Source: Agaribacterium haliotis
Lineage (GTDB): Bacteria > Pseudomonadota > Gammaproteobacteria > Pseudomonadales > Cellvibrionaceae
Length of the DNA stretch: 64,000 nt
Assembly (NCBI RefSeq): GCF_002312815.1
Contig: NZ_NKQJ01000010.1
Location: 143,363-207,362 of the forward strand
Reading direction: 5' to 3'
The notes under the pieces are model-generated. The model saw only the letters and a list, made by a program, of their open reading frames with translations, searched no databases and was not told where the DNA came from. Both the position numbers and the translations under genes were made by a program. Positions 26,710-37,538 of the stretch are shown here, one piece after another; within the stretch, counting starts at the first letter, position 1; every line of letters begins with the position of its first letter.

Positions 26710-29700
26710 TTAGCTTGTTATCAGCACTTGATCGTCTATTAGCTTTTGAAAAATAGCGGCATCGTCGAGTCCGTCCGTGTTGCCGCCATAAAGATCGTCG
26801 ACCGTTTGTGAGCTAATTAAAATTTGTTGCACGGCGCCGCCGCCAAGGTTAATCACAAGTGTCGAATCGCTGCCGTTGTCACTGAGATCGACATAGCTAT
26901 CGAGCTCGGAGCCGCTTGAGCTGTCGACCGAGCTGAGTAAATCACTAAGGTCAATATGGTCTTCGCCGACACTAAAGTCGCTAATCTGATCGGCCGCCGG
27001 TGAGCCGGCCGCACCGGCTCCGGCCGCTTCGAAAACAAAAAAGTCTTCGCCGGCAGCGCCGCTGACTACGTCGTCACCTGCACCGCCAACTATGCGATCG
27101 CGAAGGCCGCTGCCGCTTAGTGTCGAATCGCCGCCGCTGCCAACTTCAATTTCCATGCTCGCGGTTGTGCCGCTAACAGTTTTGCCATCGAGGGTCGACT
27201 GAGGCGTTAATACAAGCGAAAAATTATCACCGGCCTTAAGGCCGACAATTTGTACATCGGCGACTTTGTCTTCGGCTAACAGCCAGTTGGCGCCGCTGCG
27301 TGTCGCACCAATAAAGCTGATGTGTTCGGGCGCGCCCTCAATCAGCAGGCTGGCTTTTTCACCGGGCGCGGGGTTCTGCGCGCTTAAGCTCAAGCCGAGC
27401 GGCTGGGTGCTATTGGCATCGGCGTCGCTGTATAAATTGTCGTAACTGAGCGTTAGCAGCGGGGCATCGGGTTCGGCGTTAAGGTGTATAACTAAATCCT
27501 GAGTCACAGCGTCACTGCGATCACTTTCGCGCTTGCCGTCAACCACGGCAGTATCGAGCGCAACAACACCGACACTTAAATGCAAGTCGCCAAAGGCAGT
27601 GGCACCACTGATCAGCTCAAAACTATCTATCGTTGCGCTGGCACTATCGAGCGAGGCGATTAAATCGCCGCTGATGGGGTTGCGAATAAAGCTCGCTTGT
27701 TTGTCGCCAATTTTTATGCCGGTCAGGCCGTCGAGCGCGCTGGCATCCGAGGCCGCCGCATCAATGTGCACCTGTAGTTTCAGGCTTTCATTGGCATTGA
27801 CGGTCTCGGTGGTGCTGGCCTTAATCGCGATATTAATAACATCGCCTTCGTTGGCATTGAGCTCGCTTAAGTCGTTGGCCATCTGTGGCTGATCGGCAAC
27901 CGGGTCGATATACACCATAAACGGCGCATCGCTACTTAAGGATTCGCCCGTCGCCGTTTCAACCGTAATTGCTTCAAGGCTCAGCGGCAGATCGCCGCTG
28001 AAATCAAGCGGCGGCCGCAATACCAGGTTGTCGAGCTGAGAGGCAAGCACACTGAAGGCGCTAGTTGGCTGGCCCTGAAAACTTCCGCCATCGGCACCGT
28101 TGTTTGGCAGCTGTTGCAGCGAAGCGCCGCTGTTCCAAAAAATCACCGCATCTTTGGGCACGCCTTTAATTTGCAAGCTCATTACTTCCGAGCCATCGAC
28201 ATCAAAAAGTTCAGCACTTAGCCCCGTTAGGCTGATATCGCTGTCTTCGGCGCCGCGCACATCTGCACTGTTGACAATGGCGTGATCGGTAACCGGCTGA
28301 ATATCAAACACCAGCGCTGTATCAAACCAGTCGCTAACGACATTGTCTTGCCCGGTCGCCGGCAGCGGCACCGTAGCATCCTGCACTTGTAAACTGATCG
28401 GTAAACTCAAGTTACCGCTGTAATTTAGCGGCGGTGTGTAACTGAGGCTGCTTAATTTAGACGTGTCGTTGAGCACGTAGTTGCCCATGCCATCGGCAAC
28501 TAATACGCCTTCTGGATCATTGAGCTGGCCGCCGTCGGCCGGCAAACTAAAGCGCAGTGCAATGACACTTTCTACGCCCTCGTTGGGCTGGGTGTTGACG
28601 TCACCCACCAGAGCACTCAGATCAAAATCAAAAACCACAGCTTCGTCTTCAAGGCTGGAGCCCACGGTCGGCGCTGAAGCCGTGTCGACGATAGGGCCTA
28701 TTTCAAACTGCAGTGTTTGTATATCGGTGCGGGTATCTCCGCTCGGGTCGGTTGCAATCACCGTCATCGGCATCTGCATCACTCCGGCAAAATCCTGCTC
28801 AAGGCCATCGAAGTGCAAGTGGTTGATGCTGGCGTCGGTGAATACAAACGCAATAACATGTTTGCCGCTGGCATCGTACTGCGCACGCACATCGGGCCCG
28901 GAGATCCAGCCGCCGCGCGGCATATCTGCGGTATCGATGCGAAAGCTGATATTGTCATTGCTATCGTCGGTAATTTTGCCGTCGAGGTGGCCGGTGCTGG
29001 TAAAAAACTCATCTTCGCGGCCGTCGATCACCGAAGTCTGCACATCGTACAGCTCCCCGGCGCCGTCGCTGTCACCGGGCTGGTCAAAGCGAATCTTAAT
29101 TGCGGCGTTGCGCATCTCGGCGTCGTAACCATTGCTGCGATCGCGATCGCCGTCGTCGATGACCCGGGCGCTGACTTTAATCAGGTCATAACCCAGCGCC
29201 GAGCTGGTGCTGTGATCACTGCTGATCGTCGCGCCCTGTAAAAGCTGCACGCCCGCTTCGGCAACGGTATCGCTGCTAAAACCAGTTGCCGGAATCAACC
29301 AGTTGCCGCGCCCGTCGTGAATGGCGCCATTGGGGTGCGTCACCGACCAGCCGTCGGCCTCGGGCATCGTCAGCTGGATGTAGTCGAGTATCTCCGAGCC
29401 GTCGAGGTCAGAGTCCCAGAACCCGGCGCTGTTATCGAGCGCGATGGGCGAGCCGTCGCTGCTAACCAGCACGTCATCGCCGCCGTCGATAATGGTGTCT
29501 ATCTCTACCTGGGCATCGACATGCACCTTGAGCTGGCCATCTATATCGCGGCTCTGTTCAACACCGGTTTCAGATCTGTCGACAATGGTCCAGGTAACTG
29601 GCAACACAAACTCGCCGGCGGCATCCTGAGGCGGCAGCCAGGTCACGCGGTTACTGCTCAGCAGCTCGGCCATGCTCGGGCTGGTCGCATCGAGTAAATC

Positions 29701-32700
29701 GCTGAGCCTCGTCTGGCCCGCTGGCAGGGCTTTACCATCGAGCTGCAAGCTGCCCGCGTTTGCGGGGATCACAACATCGGCGACGGTTTCCGAGCCGTCG
29801 ACATCACCGAGCTCGGGGCTGAAGTTCAACACCACAGGCTGGTCTTCGATACCCTGACTCTGGGTTGTTAAATTGCCATCGCTGTCGATAACCGGGTTAA
29901 CAACAATATGCAGATTGACATCAAAACTTGCCGAGTCGCCGTCCGGCTCGGTATTAATCTGCTCCAGGCGAATATTGAGTTCACCACTGAAATCTTGTGG
30001 CGGTTTTAAACTCAAATTAGCCAGCTCACTGGCCTGAACCTGATAAATAGCATTGTTGCCATCAAAGCCCGGAATAAAACCAACGATGGCTAGCTTTGCC
30101 GGCTTGCCGTCGCCATCGACAAGCTCAACCCCTTCGGGCAGGCCGGCAATTAATAAATTAATATGCTCGGAGCCATCCTCGTCTTCGGTGCCGACATCAA
30201 AGTTGAGTTTAATTTCTCCGTCTTCGTCAAAGGGCTGTACCGCGCTGATGGTTTTACTGCCGTCGTCGTAGCTCCAAAGGCCATCGGGCCCAGGCCCGTA
30301 ATCGGGCTCATCGACAACGCCTTTTAGATCAACATGTAAATTCTTGGCGGCCGATAGCGCATCGCCGTGACCGGGTTCCGGCGCCACCCCGCCCTGAGTG
30401 CTTTCATGGGCAACGGCTTGCACTGAGATATTAAAATCGCCACTGACCGAACTGATATCTTCGAGTGGGCGCAAAACAATATTGCCCGCCTGCAAATCGT
30501 CGTCCCAAAAACTAAATACAAGCCCGGCGCTGCTGACGACGGCCCCGTTCAAACCGACAACAGACCAGCCATCGGGCACTGTTAACTCAAAACCCAGGCG
30601 CTCTGAACCATCGCTGTCACCGAGCTTGCCGCTGACAAGGGTTTTTAGGTTGATATCTACATCTTCAAGACTGCGTTTATTTGGCGTTACCACCAGCGAG
30701 GGCTGATCTGCAACCGGGGCAATCTGTACGGTTACGGTGCGCGATGACTCGGCGCTGTCTTTGTTGTCTTGCTCGGTTGCCACCGCGGCAATAACAAAAT
30801 TAAAACTGCCGGCGACGTTGGCTTTACCGGCAACGTGCAGCTGCGCAAGCTGCTCAACACTCAAATGCTCGCCGACTTTTACCACGTGTGGGCCGCGCTT
30901 AAGCTCGAGGCCACTGTCTATGCTGTCGATGCGATAGTTGAGTTTTTCAGAACCATCCGTATCAAATAACGAGGCGCTTAGTTGTACGGCGCTGCCGCCA
31001 TCATCTTCGTCGAGAGTATAAATAAACTGCGAGCTGTCATCCCACAGCGGCTCATCGGCAACCGAAGTAATTTTAATGCCGTGTTTTCCGTGAATGGTTT
31101 TATCGCCTACATCACTGCTGACCGTCGCGCGAATATCCAGTTGCGGGCTGCTGGTCGCCTGGCTTTGATTTAGGGCCGGGTGATAAAGCAAAGTGCCGTT
31201 CGGGCCCACCGAACCAGGGTCGGTACCCGAGACCACATTTATTAATTGATCTTGAGTTAAAAAAGCATTGCCGTCACCATCGATTGCAAGTGCGACACCG
31301 TTGAGCGTTAAACTGCCACCTGCAAGCTTGGCAGTGTCAAACACAACTTTGGTTACGGTTTCATTTTGATCGGCATCGCCGGGATTAATAACCAGCGCGC
31401 TAATATCGAGCGGCTGGTCTTCAGCACTAAGCAGTGGTGGAAAAATAATGTTGCCGCTGGCATCTTTAACATTGACAGTAAAAACATTGCCATTTTCAAT
31501 ATCACCGTCGTTATCGGTGACTTGATAATCGATAATATCGGTGTGTACGTCGCTTAAGTTAAATGCATCGCGGCTGACCAGTTTATAACTGCCGTCGGCG
31601 CTGACCGTCAGGGTTGCATATTCCTGATCGGCATCGTCTTTTAATTCAATAACAAATTTGCCGTCTGCATTGGCGCTGTAGTTTTTCCCGCCGTAGCTCA
31701 TTTGGGTAATTGAGCCGCCGTCGGCACCTGCGCTGTTATCCGGCATTAAGCTGCCACTGACAGTTTTACCTTCAACCAAATCCTGGACAATATTCTGCGC
31801 AACCGGAATGTCATCGCTAACAGCAACGGTAAAGGTTGCGGTGGTGCTGTCGTTATCGGCGTCGAGCACAGCAACTGAAAAATCGATATTTTTTATATTG
31901 CGGCCAGCGCCTGGATCGTGATCGATCGCCTGTGAAAACTGAACCTGGTAATTGCCATTATCTAAATCAAAACGCAAACGCAGAACTTCGTTACCGGAGC
32001 TGGTGCTCGCAATCCACCAACTATCGGCGTCGGCAGCGCCGGCCATGCTCACCGCTTCGCCGCCACTGGTAATAGAGCTGAGCAAGCTCGGCGTTGCACT
32101 GACCTTATCATCACTGCTGCCGCTGCTGCGGGCAATGCCTTTGTCACTGTCGAAGTCCGCCGTCTGCAGGGTCAGCTCGTCTACGGCGAGGTTGTCGTCG
32201 CTGATAATATTGGGGTCGCGACCGTCGACAATATTTAGCTCTACCTGTTGCGTTGTTTTTGTGCCATCTGAATCTGTGACCGCAACCGGCAATTTAACAC
32301 TCAGCACCTGGGTGGTGTTTGTTCTATCGTTATCGACCGTACTGTGCAGCAGCAGGCTGATTTCAACATCACTGTTAGCACCGGGTTCAATATCAATTTC
32401 TGCCGGCAGTGTTACCGTAAATACCGCTACGCCACGGCCGTCGATGGCATCGAGACTGCCATCTAAGTTGTCTCGCCAGTGCAGTGCTTCGCCGTTGCGA
32501 GTCACCGCATTGCCCGCTGCATCGACAACCGCATCACCGCTTGTTAGCTGATAACCGATATCGACCAATTTATCCTGACTCGCGGTCAGTGCGATATTGG
32601 CACTGGCTTTATTGTCCAGATTTACACCGAGCTGAGGTGGAAGTTCCGTGACCGTTAAGCTGGCGGTGCCAACGTTTGCGGCATCACCATCGATCATCGT

Positions 32701-35700
32701 TACTGAAATATTATTCCTTGCTTGATCGCCGTCGCTATCAAATACCAACACCGGCAGAAAAATCTCAAGATCGCCATCATTGACGCCATTTTCTAATTCA
32801 TCAATGGCCTGAAACATCTGCGCCTGATAAATTAAATTACTGTCGCTATCTCTGCTGGGCAGAGCCAACAAGGTAATTTTCAGTACTTCGTTGCTTTGAT
32901 CATTGGCATCGGCATCGTTCGGCAAATAATACGTTAAGACTTTTCCATCGGCGCTTAAATAACTTAGTAGCGCTGTGCCACCGCTGCTCAGCTGCGGCGC
33001 TGCGCTTGCTTCAAACTGCCAATCTTCGATGTAGTCACTGCCAACCTTAAGCTCGACAGTGCCATTGCTGGAAACCGGTAAAGCCGGATTGCCGGCGACC
33101 AGTAAATCTTCATCCAGCGATGCGCCGCTTAACAGGCTTAATTGTGGCAGGTCGCCATCGTTAAAAAGAAGTTGAATAGACGCATCATTGCTTGGCGTGG
33201 CGTTGTCGACATCAAACGCAACGATCGAAGCTTCAAGCAATAAACTGTCACTGCTGTTGTGATCGAGCGGGCGCCTGACATCAAGCACCATGGTTAAATC
33301 CAGGTCGCGGCCATTGGCCGCCTGCAGCGCAGATAAACTCGCGATAAAAACCACAGCCGAGCCACCTGCAGTTTGAGCTGTCAGTGTATCTGCGTCGGCA
33401 TTTAAACTAAAAACAACGGCTTCGCCGTCACTGCTCAAGGCTAAAGCGTTAAGTTTATTTATTAATTGATTATCGCTGTTATCAAAACGCACCGAGCTTG
33501 GCTCGAGCACATCGCTGCCGGCTAAGACACTGACAACACGATTGCTCATATGACCTTGATCGACATGCACTTCGCGATAAAGCACATGCTCATCGTCGAT
33601 ATGACCGCCGTCGCCATCTTTAATTCTAATACTCAGCTGCGCGCTGTCGACATCGCCATCCGGGTCGCGAGCAAAATACTCTATCTGCACTAGCGGATCA
33701 GAAACACTGTTGTCGAGATCTTCATTGGCCTGAAAAAACCACGAACCGTCGTAGTTAACCGTGAGATCACCTTCGGCAAAGCTGTGCTGCGCGGGGCTTG
33801 TTGCACTGACATTAATAATAGAGCTGCCAACTTGGATGGCGGTCAGCGTCAATGGCCCCTCGAGCGAGCTATCGTTAAAAAACACATTGCCGCTGTGACT
33901 CTCGGTTTCTTTAACGCTGGCGTGATCGTCGAGCAAAAAAGGCTGCACGTCTTTAATTGCTAGCACAACAGGTGCGCTAACCGTCTCGGAAGTGCCGTCG
34001 GCGTCGTGCTGGGTGGCGTCAATCCAGATTTGCGCCAACAGTGTCTCACTCAGCACATCCTGATCAACACCTTCAAACAAGGTGACTTTTAAACTTTCCT
34101 TATCTGGGTCGAGCACGGCTTCAAGCACTAAACTGTCACTGCCGTCAGCGCGCGTCATACGTAAACTCAAGCCGTCGCCGCTGAGCACATGCGTGGTTGC
34201 ATAACCGTTGCTGGTAATGCCATCGAGCGCACTTTGGTCTGCGCTTAGACGAAATTCATCGGCGTGCAGGATATTTAACTTACTGGTTGCCGTTGCCAGA
34301 ACTGGCGGGAAAATAATGCCCTGCTCAGAAATAGCTATGGGCTCGGGCATAACAATGCTCGGCGTGCTGTCGTCGGCAGTGTTGCCGGCCCTGTCCATAA
34401 CTTCGGCAACGAGTTCCCAGCCCACGGCTCGATTAAGCGTGGTAACCGCAACAACGCCAACCGACCAGCTACCATCGGCCCGCACCAAACCGCTGAAGCT
34501 TTCGCTATTGCTGCCATCACTGAAGCTAAGTTTTACAACTTGATCGGCTTCGGCCGTGCTGGTACCGCTAATAACTGTTTCTTGCTGAAAAATTAAATCG
34601 CTGATATTGATCGCATCGGCATCGATATCTATCCAGACTTGAGTATCGATTGAGGCCTCAGTCGACGCAGTTGCCGGGTTGCCAGCTAAGTCACTCGCCT
34701 GCGCAGAAGCGTAAAGTTCGCCATCAATAAAACCCGCCGCTTGCAGATCAAGCGCGTCACTTTGCCAGGCGCCGTCGATAACTTCTGCATTGAAGTTGAG
34801 TTCATTGGCCGGGTTCGCACTGTCCCAGACTTTTACTTGAACGACTTGGCCGTTTTCAATACCGTTGACCCGGCCACTTAAACTCACCGCACTGAGCTCA
34901 TCGGCGCTGTAGTGCTGATCGCCATCAAAGACAATGCTCAGTTCGGCGAGGGTATCTTTTGTGATATTAAGCTGATCTTCAGCGTGGTTGCCGGCTTTGT
35001 CGTCGCCGCTGACATCAATAATAAGCTCACCATCGGCCAAGCTATCCAGGCTCTCGGCAAAACGCCAACTTAAGTCGTCTTGCACGATGACCGTGCCGCT
35101 GACTTTATTGCCCTCGCTATCGCTGATTGTCACCGCAAGCTGCTGCCCGGATTCAATATCCACTACTCGCCCCAAAACACTAAAAGCTTGAACTTCAGCG
35201 GCGTTAATAACCGGGCCTTCAGGCACCGAAGTGATATCAATTTCTGCCAGCGGATCGTATTTAATTGTGGCTATGGCGCTGGCTTTATTTCCGGGTTTAT
35301 CTTCAGCCCGAGCAATCAGCTGCAACTGCCCCGGAGCAAAATTACTGAGATCGAGGCCGTGCACTGACCAGCTGTTATCGTTAATACTGGCGGCATTATT
35401 AAAATCGACCGAGGCGCCACTTTGGTCACTAAAACTCAAACTGACTTGCTCACCGCTGTCTATATCCAGCGATGTGCCGCTCAGTAAAACAGCTTTTGCT
35501 TCTTCGGCATTTAGTACCCCGTCATTATCGTCAAACTGCACGCTCAGCTCTGCGGTTTGATCGAGCTGCTGATCAATCGCAGCTTGAGCACTTTGCCCTT
35601 GCAAGTTGCTGCTGCGCGCCTCGATATGTAACGGCCCGTCGGCAAGCGAGCTTAAGTCTGGCCCAGTAACTTGCCAGCGGTTGTTGTTAACCGTTGTATG

Positions 35701-37026
35701 AATTTCAACACTTAAGCCATTAAGGTCTGTCACCACCAGCGTTAACGGTTGACCGTTTTCAATATTCAAGCTGGTACCGCTAAAAAGCGGTGCGGGGCTT
35801 TCGTACTGATTGTAAATACCGTCGTTGTCGTGAGCCTCGATGCTTAACTGCGGCGCCTGCAACAAATTAGTGCTGTTACTAATGCTTGCAGGGTTGCCAG
35901 CTTGATCGATGGTCGATGCGCTAAAATGCAAAACACCGTCGGCCAGTGAGCTTATATCTGCGTTTAATTGCCAGCGACCATCTGCATCGACGCTGCTGCT
36001 AAAACTCAGCTTTTTGCCGTCGACATCTTCAACCACAAGCGCAACTTCAGCGCCAGCTTCAACGTAATTAAAATGGCCGCTAAATGGCGCAGACAGTGCT
36101 TCACTGTGCTCAATTAATTGATCGTCACCAGTATCGACAGCAACCAGATCACCGTCGGCCAGGGTGTCTATGGTTGAGTCGTCCTGGGCGCTGATGCGAT
36201 TGCCGTAGGGGTCGCTAATACTGGCCTCAACAATAACCGGGCCCTCGGCCAGCGAGCTTAAATCAATGTCTTCGAGCCGATAGCTGCCGTCATCAAGCAG
36301 CGCTGTGCTAAACAATAACTGTTGGCCCTGGCTATCGGTAAACAGCAACTCAACCGTTCGCTGTTGACCAGCTTTGTGGGTAGTACCGACAACCGTCACA
36401 ACGGGAATTTCAAAGCGGTTAATCCAGCCGTCACCACCATCGAGAATTTCCACCTCAATGCTCGCATCCGGATCTAACTTGCCAACTAGTTGGTGGTGCT
36501 CTTCGCTTTTATTGTGATCGATTGGCGGCGCCGGGCGCGTTTGATAGTGGGTTTTGGCAAGCATTTCATCGTTGTTGCGATGAATAGTTGAGAAAAACTG
36601 AGCTAAACCACCTTCGCTTTGGTAGGAACTATTTAACTGAGCAGTTTGCTGGCTTGAACGGTGGTGTGAGGGTGTAGGTGTTGCAGGTGATGTTTCGACT
36701 TCGGAAGTTTTAAGCTCGCTGTCTTTGCTTTCATCGTTGGCAAGTTGCTCGTACGCGGCAAGTTCGCGCTCGACAACGTTAAGTATTTCAAGCTCAACCT
36801 GTTTAAGCTCTGCGCTTGCTGCAAGTGCCTGACCGCTTTGATCAATAAAATTCAGGCTGGAGAAATCTTGCCACTGTGCAGCAATGGCTTGCAGTAAATC
36901 CCGCTGAGCGTCAGCGAGCATAAGCTCTGCGGAAACTGGCGGTTCTGAGCTTAGCTGCTCAACACTTAAATCGGCGTTAATACGCCACAGCCTGCCATCT
37001 ACTCCGAGATAAAGCACCGAATCCAT
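26710..37026 (-). CDS. Giant type I secreted repeat adhesin
   Basis: A 3438-residue protein from the ATG at 37026 (MDSVLYLGVDGRLWRIN), which has GGAAAGGA upstream; a longer frame from 37104 adds 26 unlikely residues. Residues 1-185 are a non-repetitive N-terminal part with a helical Glu/Leu segment. From about 190 there are some seven or more Ig-like repeats of about 100 residues (for example DGDQHYSADELSAVSLSGRV). VCBS/DUF5801-like and cadherin-like modules rich in DxDGD Ca sites follow. Near 3309-3438 come RTX-type repeats (GGAGDDVVSGAAGED) and a T1SS-VCA0849-like secretion signal. It probably mediates surface attachment or biofilm formation. No TAAG/PAAG LapG cleavage site is seen in the N-terminal part. 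The exporter genes follow directly. Confidence 0.92.
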   Translation of the reverse strand: MDSVLYLGVDGRLWRINADLSVEQLSSEPPVSAELMLADAQRDLLQAIAAQWQDFSSLNFIDQSGQALAASAELKQVELEILNVVERELAAYEQLANDESKDSELKTSEVETSPATPTPSHHRSSQQTAQLNSSYQSEGGLAQFFSTIHRNNDEMLAKTHYQTRPAPPIDHNKSEEHHQLVGKLDPDASIEVEILDGGDGWINRFEIPVVTVVGTTHKAGQQRTVELLFTDSQGQQLLFSTALLDDGSYRLEDIDLSSLAEGPVIVEASISDPYGNRISAQDDSTIDTLADGDLVAVDTGDDQLIEHSEALSAPFSGHFNYVEAGAEVALVVEDVDGKKLSFSSSVDADGRWQLNADISSLADGVLHFSASTIDQAGNPASISNSTNLLQAPQLSIEAHDNDGIYNQYESPAPLFSGTSLNIENGQPLTLVVTDLNGLSVEIHTTVNNNRWQVTGPDLSSLADGPLHIEARSSNLQGQSAQAAIDQQLDQTAELSVQFDDNDGVLNAEEAKAVLLSGTSLDIDSGEQVSLSFSDQSGASVDFNNAASINDNSWSVHGLDLSNFAPGQLQLIARAEDKPGNKASAIATIKYDPLAEIDITSVPEGPVINAAEVQAFSVLGRVVDIESGQQLAVTISDSEGNKVSGTVIVQDDLSWRFAESLDSLADGELIIDVSGDDKAGNHAEDQLNITKDTLAELSIVFDGDQHYSADELSAVSLSGRVNGIENGQVVQVKVWDSANPANELNFNAEVIDGAWQSDALDLQAAGFIDGELYASAQASDLAGNPATASTEASIDTQVWIDIDADAINISDLIFQQETVISGTSTAEADQVVKLSFSDGSNSESFSGLVRADGSWSVGVVAVTTLNRAVGWELVAEVMDRAGNTADDSTPSIVMPEPIAISEQGIIFPPVLATATSKLNILHADEFRLSADQSALDGITSNGYATTHVLSGDGLSLRMTRADGSDSLVLEAVLDPDKESLKVTLFEGVDQDVLSETLLAQIWIDATQHDADGTSETVSAPVVLAIKDVQPFLLDDHASVKETESHSGNVFFNDSSLEGPLTLTAIQVGSSIINVSATSPAQHSFAEGDLTVNYDGSWFFQANEDLDNSVSDPLVQIEYFARDPDGDVDSAQLSIRIKDGDGGHIDDEHVLYREVHVDQGHMSNRVVSVLAGSDVLEPSSVRFDNSDNQLINKLNALALSSDGEAVVFSLNADADTLTAQTAGGSAVVFIASLSALQAANGRDLDLTMVLDVRRPLDHNSSDSLLLEASIVAFDVDNATPSNDASIQLLFNDGDLPQLSLLSGASLDEDLLVAGNPALPVSSNGTVELKVGSDYIEDWQFEASAAPQLSSGGTALLSYLSADGKVLTYYLPNDADANDQSNEVLKITLLALPSRDSDSNLIYQAQMFQAIDELENGVNDGDLEIFLPVLVFDSDGDQARNNISVTMIDGDAANVGTASLTVTELPPQLGVNLDNKASANIALTASQDKLVDIGYQLTSGDAVVDAAGNAVTRNGEALHWRDNLDGSLDAIDGRGVAVFTVTLPAEIDIEPGANSDVEISLLLHSTVDNDRTNTTQVLSVKLPVAVTDSDGTKTTQQVELNIVDGRDPNIISDDNLAVDELTLQTADFDSDKGIARSSGSSDDKVSATPSLLSSITSGGEAVSMAGAADADSWWIASTSSGNEVLRLRFDLDNGNYQVQFSQAIDHDPGAGRNIKNIDFSVAVLDADNDSTTATFTVAVSDDIPVAQNIVQDLVEGKTVSGSLMPDNSAGADGGSITQMSYGGKNYSANADGKFVIELKDDADQEYATLTVSADGSYKLVSRDAFNLSDVHTDIIDYQVTDNDGDIENGNVFTVNVKDASGNIIFPPLLSAEDQPLDISALVINPGDADQNETVTKVVFDTAKLAGGSLTLNGVALAIDGDGNAFLTQDQLINVVSGTDPGSVGPNGTLLYHPALNQSQATSSPQLDIRATVSSDVGDKTIHGKHGIKITSVADEPLWDDSSQFIYTLDEDDGGSAVQLSASLFDTDGSEKLNYRIDSIDSGLELKRGPHVVKVGEHLSVEQLAQLHVAGKANVAGSFNFVIAAVATEQDNKDSAESSRTVTVQIAPVADQPSLVVTPNKRSLEDVDINLKTLVSGKLGDSDGSERLGFELTVPDGWSVVGLNGAVVSSAGLVFSFWDDDLQAGNIVLRPLEDISSVSGDFNISVQAVAHESTQGGVAPEPGHGDALSAAKNLHVDLKGVVDEPDYGPGPDGLWSYDDGSKTISAVQPFDEDGEIKLNFDVGTEDEDGSEHINLLIAGLPEGVELVDGDGKPAKLAIVGFIPGFDGNNAIYQVQASELANLSLKPPQDFSGELNIRLEQINTEPDGDSASFDVNLHIVVNPVIDSDGNLTTQSQGIEDQPVVLNFSPELGDVDGSETVADVVIPANAGSLQLDGKALPAGQTRLSDLLDATSPSMAELLSSNRVTWLPPQDAAGEFVLPVTWTIVDRSETGVEQSRDIDGQLKVHVDAQVEIDTIIDGGDDVLVSSDGSPIALDNSAGFWDSDLDGSEILDYIQLTMPEADGWSVTHPNGAIHDGRGNWLIPATGFSSDTVAEAGVQLLQGATISSDHSTSSALGYDLIKVSARVIDDGDRDRSNGYDAEMRNAAIKIRFDQPGDSDGAGELYDVQTSVIDGREDEFFTSTGHLDGKITDDSNDNISFRIDTADMPRGGWISGPDVRAQYDASGKHVIAFVFTDASINHLHFDGLEQDFAGVMQMPMTVIATDPSGDTRTDIQTLQFEIGPIVDTASAPTVGSSLEDEAVVFDFDLSALVGDVNTQPNEGVESVIALRFSLPADGGQLNDPEGVLVADGMGNYVLNDTSKLSSLSYTPPLNYSGNLSLPISLQVQDATVPLPATGQDNVVSDWFDTALVFDIQPVTDHAIVNSADVRGAEDSDISLTGLSAELFDVDGSEVMSLQIKGVPKDAVIFWNSGASLQQLPNNGADGGSFQGQPTSAFSVLASQLDNLVLRPPLDFSGDLPLSLEAITVETATGESLSSDAPFMVYIDPVADQPQMANDLSELNANEGDVINIAIKASTTETVNANESLKLQVHIDAAASDASALDGLTGIKIGDKQASFIRNPISGDLIASLDSASATIDSFELISGATAFGDLHLSVGVVALDTAVVDGKRESDRSDAVTQDLVIHLNAEPDAPLLTLSYDNLYSDADANSTQPLGLSLSAQNPAPGEKASLLIEGAPEHISFIGATRSGANWLLAEDKVADVQIVGLKAGDNFSLVLTPQSTLDGKTVSGTTASMEIEVGSGGDSTLSGSGLRDRIVGGAGDDVVSGAAGEDFFVFEAAGAGAAGSPAADQISDFSVGEDHIDLSDLLSSVDSSSGSELDSYVDLSDNGSDSTLVINLGGGAVQQILISSQTVDDLYGGNTDGLDDAAIFQKLIDDQVLITS

Positions 37027-37271
37027 AGTCGTCCTTTCCATTTTGATGCGGCCGTATTGAAACAACCACAAGGCACCTAAAGTGCCGTCATCCTTTCTGG
37101 CCATCCATTCGCCAAGCTTGCGTTTTAACGCTTAACTTACCGACAGATAAACAGCAAAAACAAAACACAGCGCATGCATTGTAAAAAACAGCGCCACGAA
37201 GCGCTAGAGCAAAATCGAAGAATTCACCAATAAAAACACAAAAAAGTTTTAATAAGGCTTAGATATTTAGT
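37027..37271. other. Leader of the adhesin operon
   Basis: About 245 bp, AT-rich, between the adhesin start and MITE copy B. The adhesin promoter must lie here or inside the element. I see no clear operator. Confidence 0.5.
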
Positions 37272-37538
37272 TAGGGCCTGTTAACACTAATTAAATACGC
37301 TCTGCTGGAGCCTGAGTATTCGACCAGAAAGGCACTTTGAGCGCAGTTTAGCGAGCTAAATAAGCGATAAGTAACGCATCTGGGCGGATATTCAGGCCCA
37401 GCCCTTCGGGTTGTGCCCCTCATCCCGCTCTCTGTGTTGTTTGTCGCTTATTTGGAGCAACCAAACTGCGCTTCAAACGCCTTGATAGCAGAATGAGGGG
37501 CGCAACAGAGTGCATTTAATTAGTGTTAACAGGCCCTA
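37272..37538 (-). mobile_element. MITE-like element, copy B (263 bp plus TA duplication)
   Basis: Same length as copy A and in reverse orientation to it. Reading copy A reversed against this copy I count five differences in 263 bp, all transitions. The ends are GGGCCTGTTAACACTAATTA and its inverse, flanked by TA. It lies upstream of the adhesin gene, so together with copy A it brackets the whole type I secretion locus. No coding capacity. Confidence 0.88.

Noticed and set aside
26853..36845. Many frames on both strands over the adhesin gene
   Set aside because: High Ser/Asp coding bias of the adhesin leaves long open frames on the other strand; none has a start signal or known domain.
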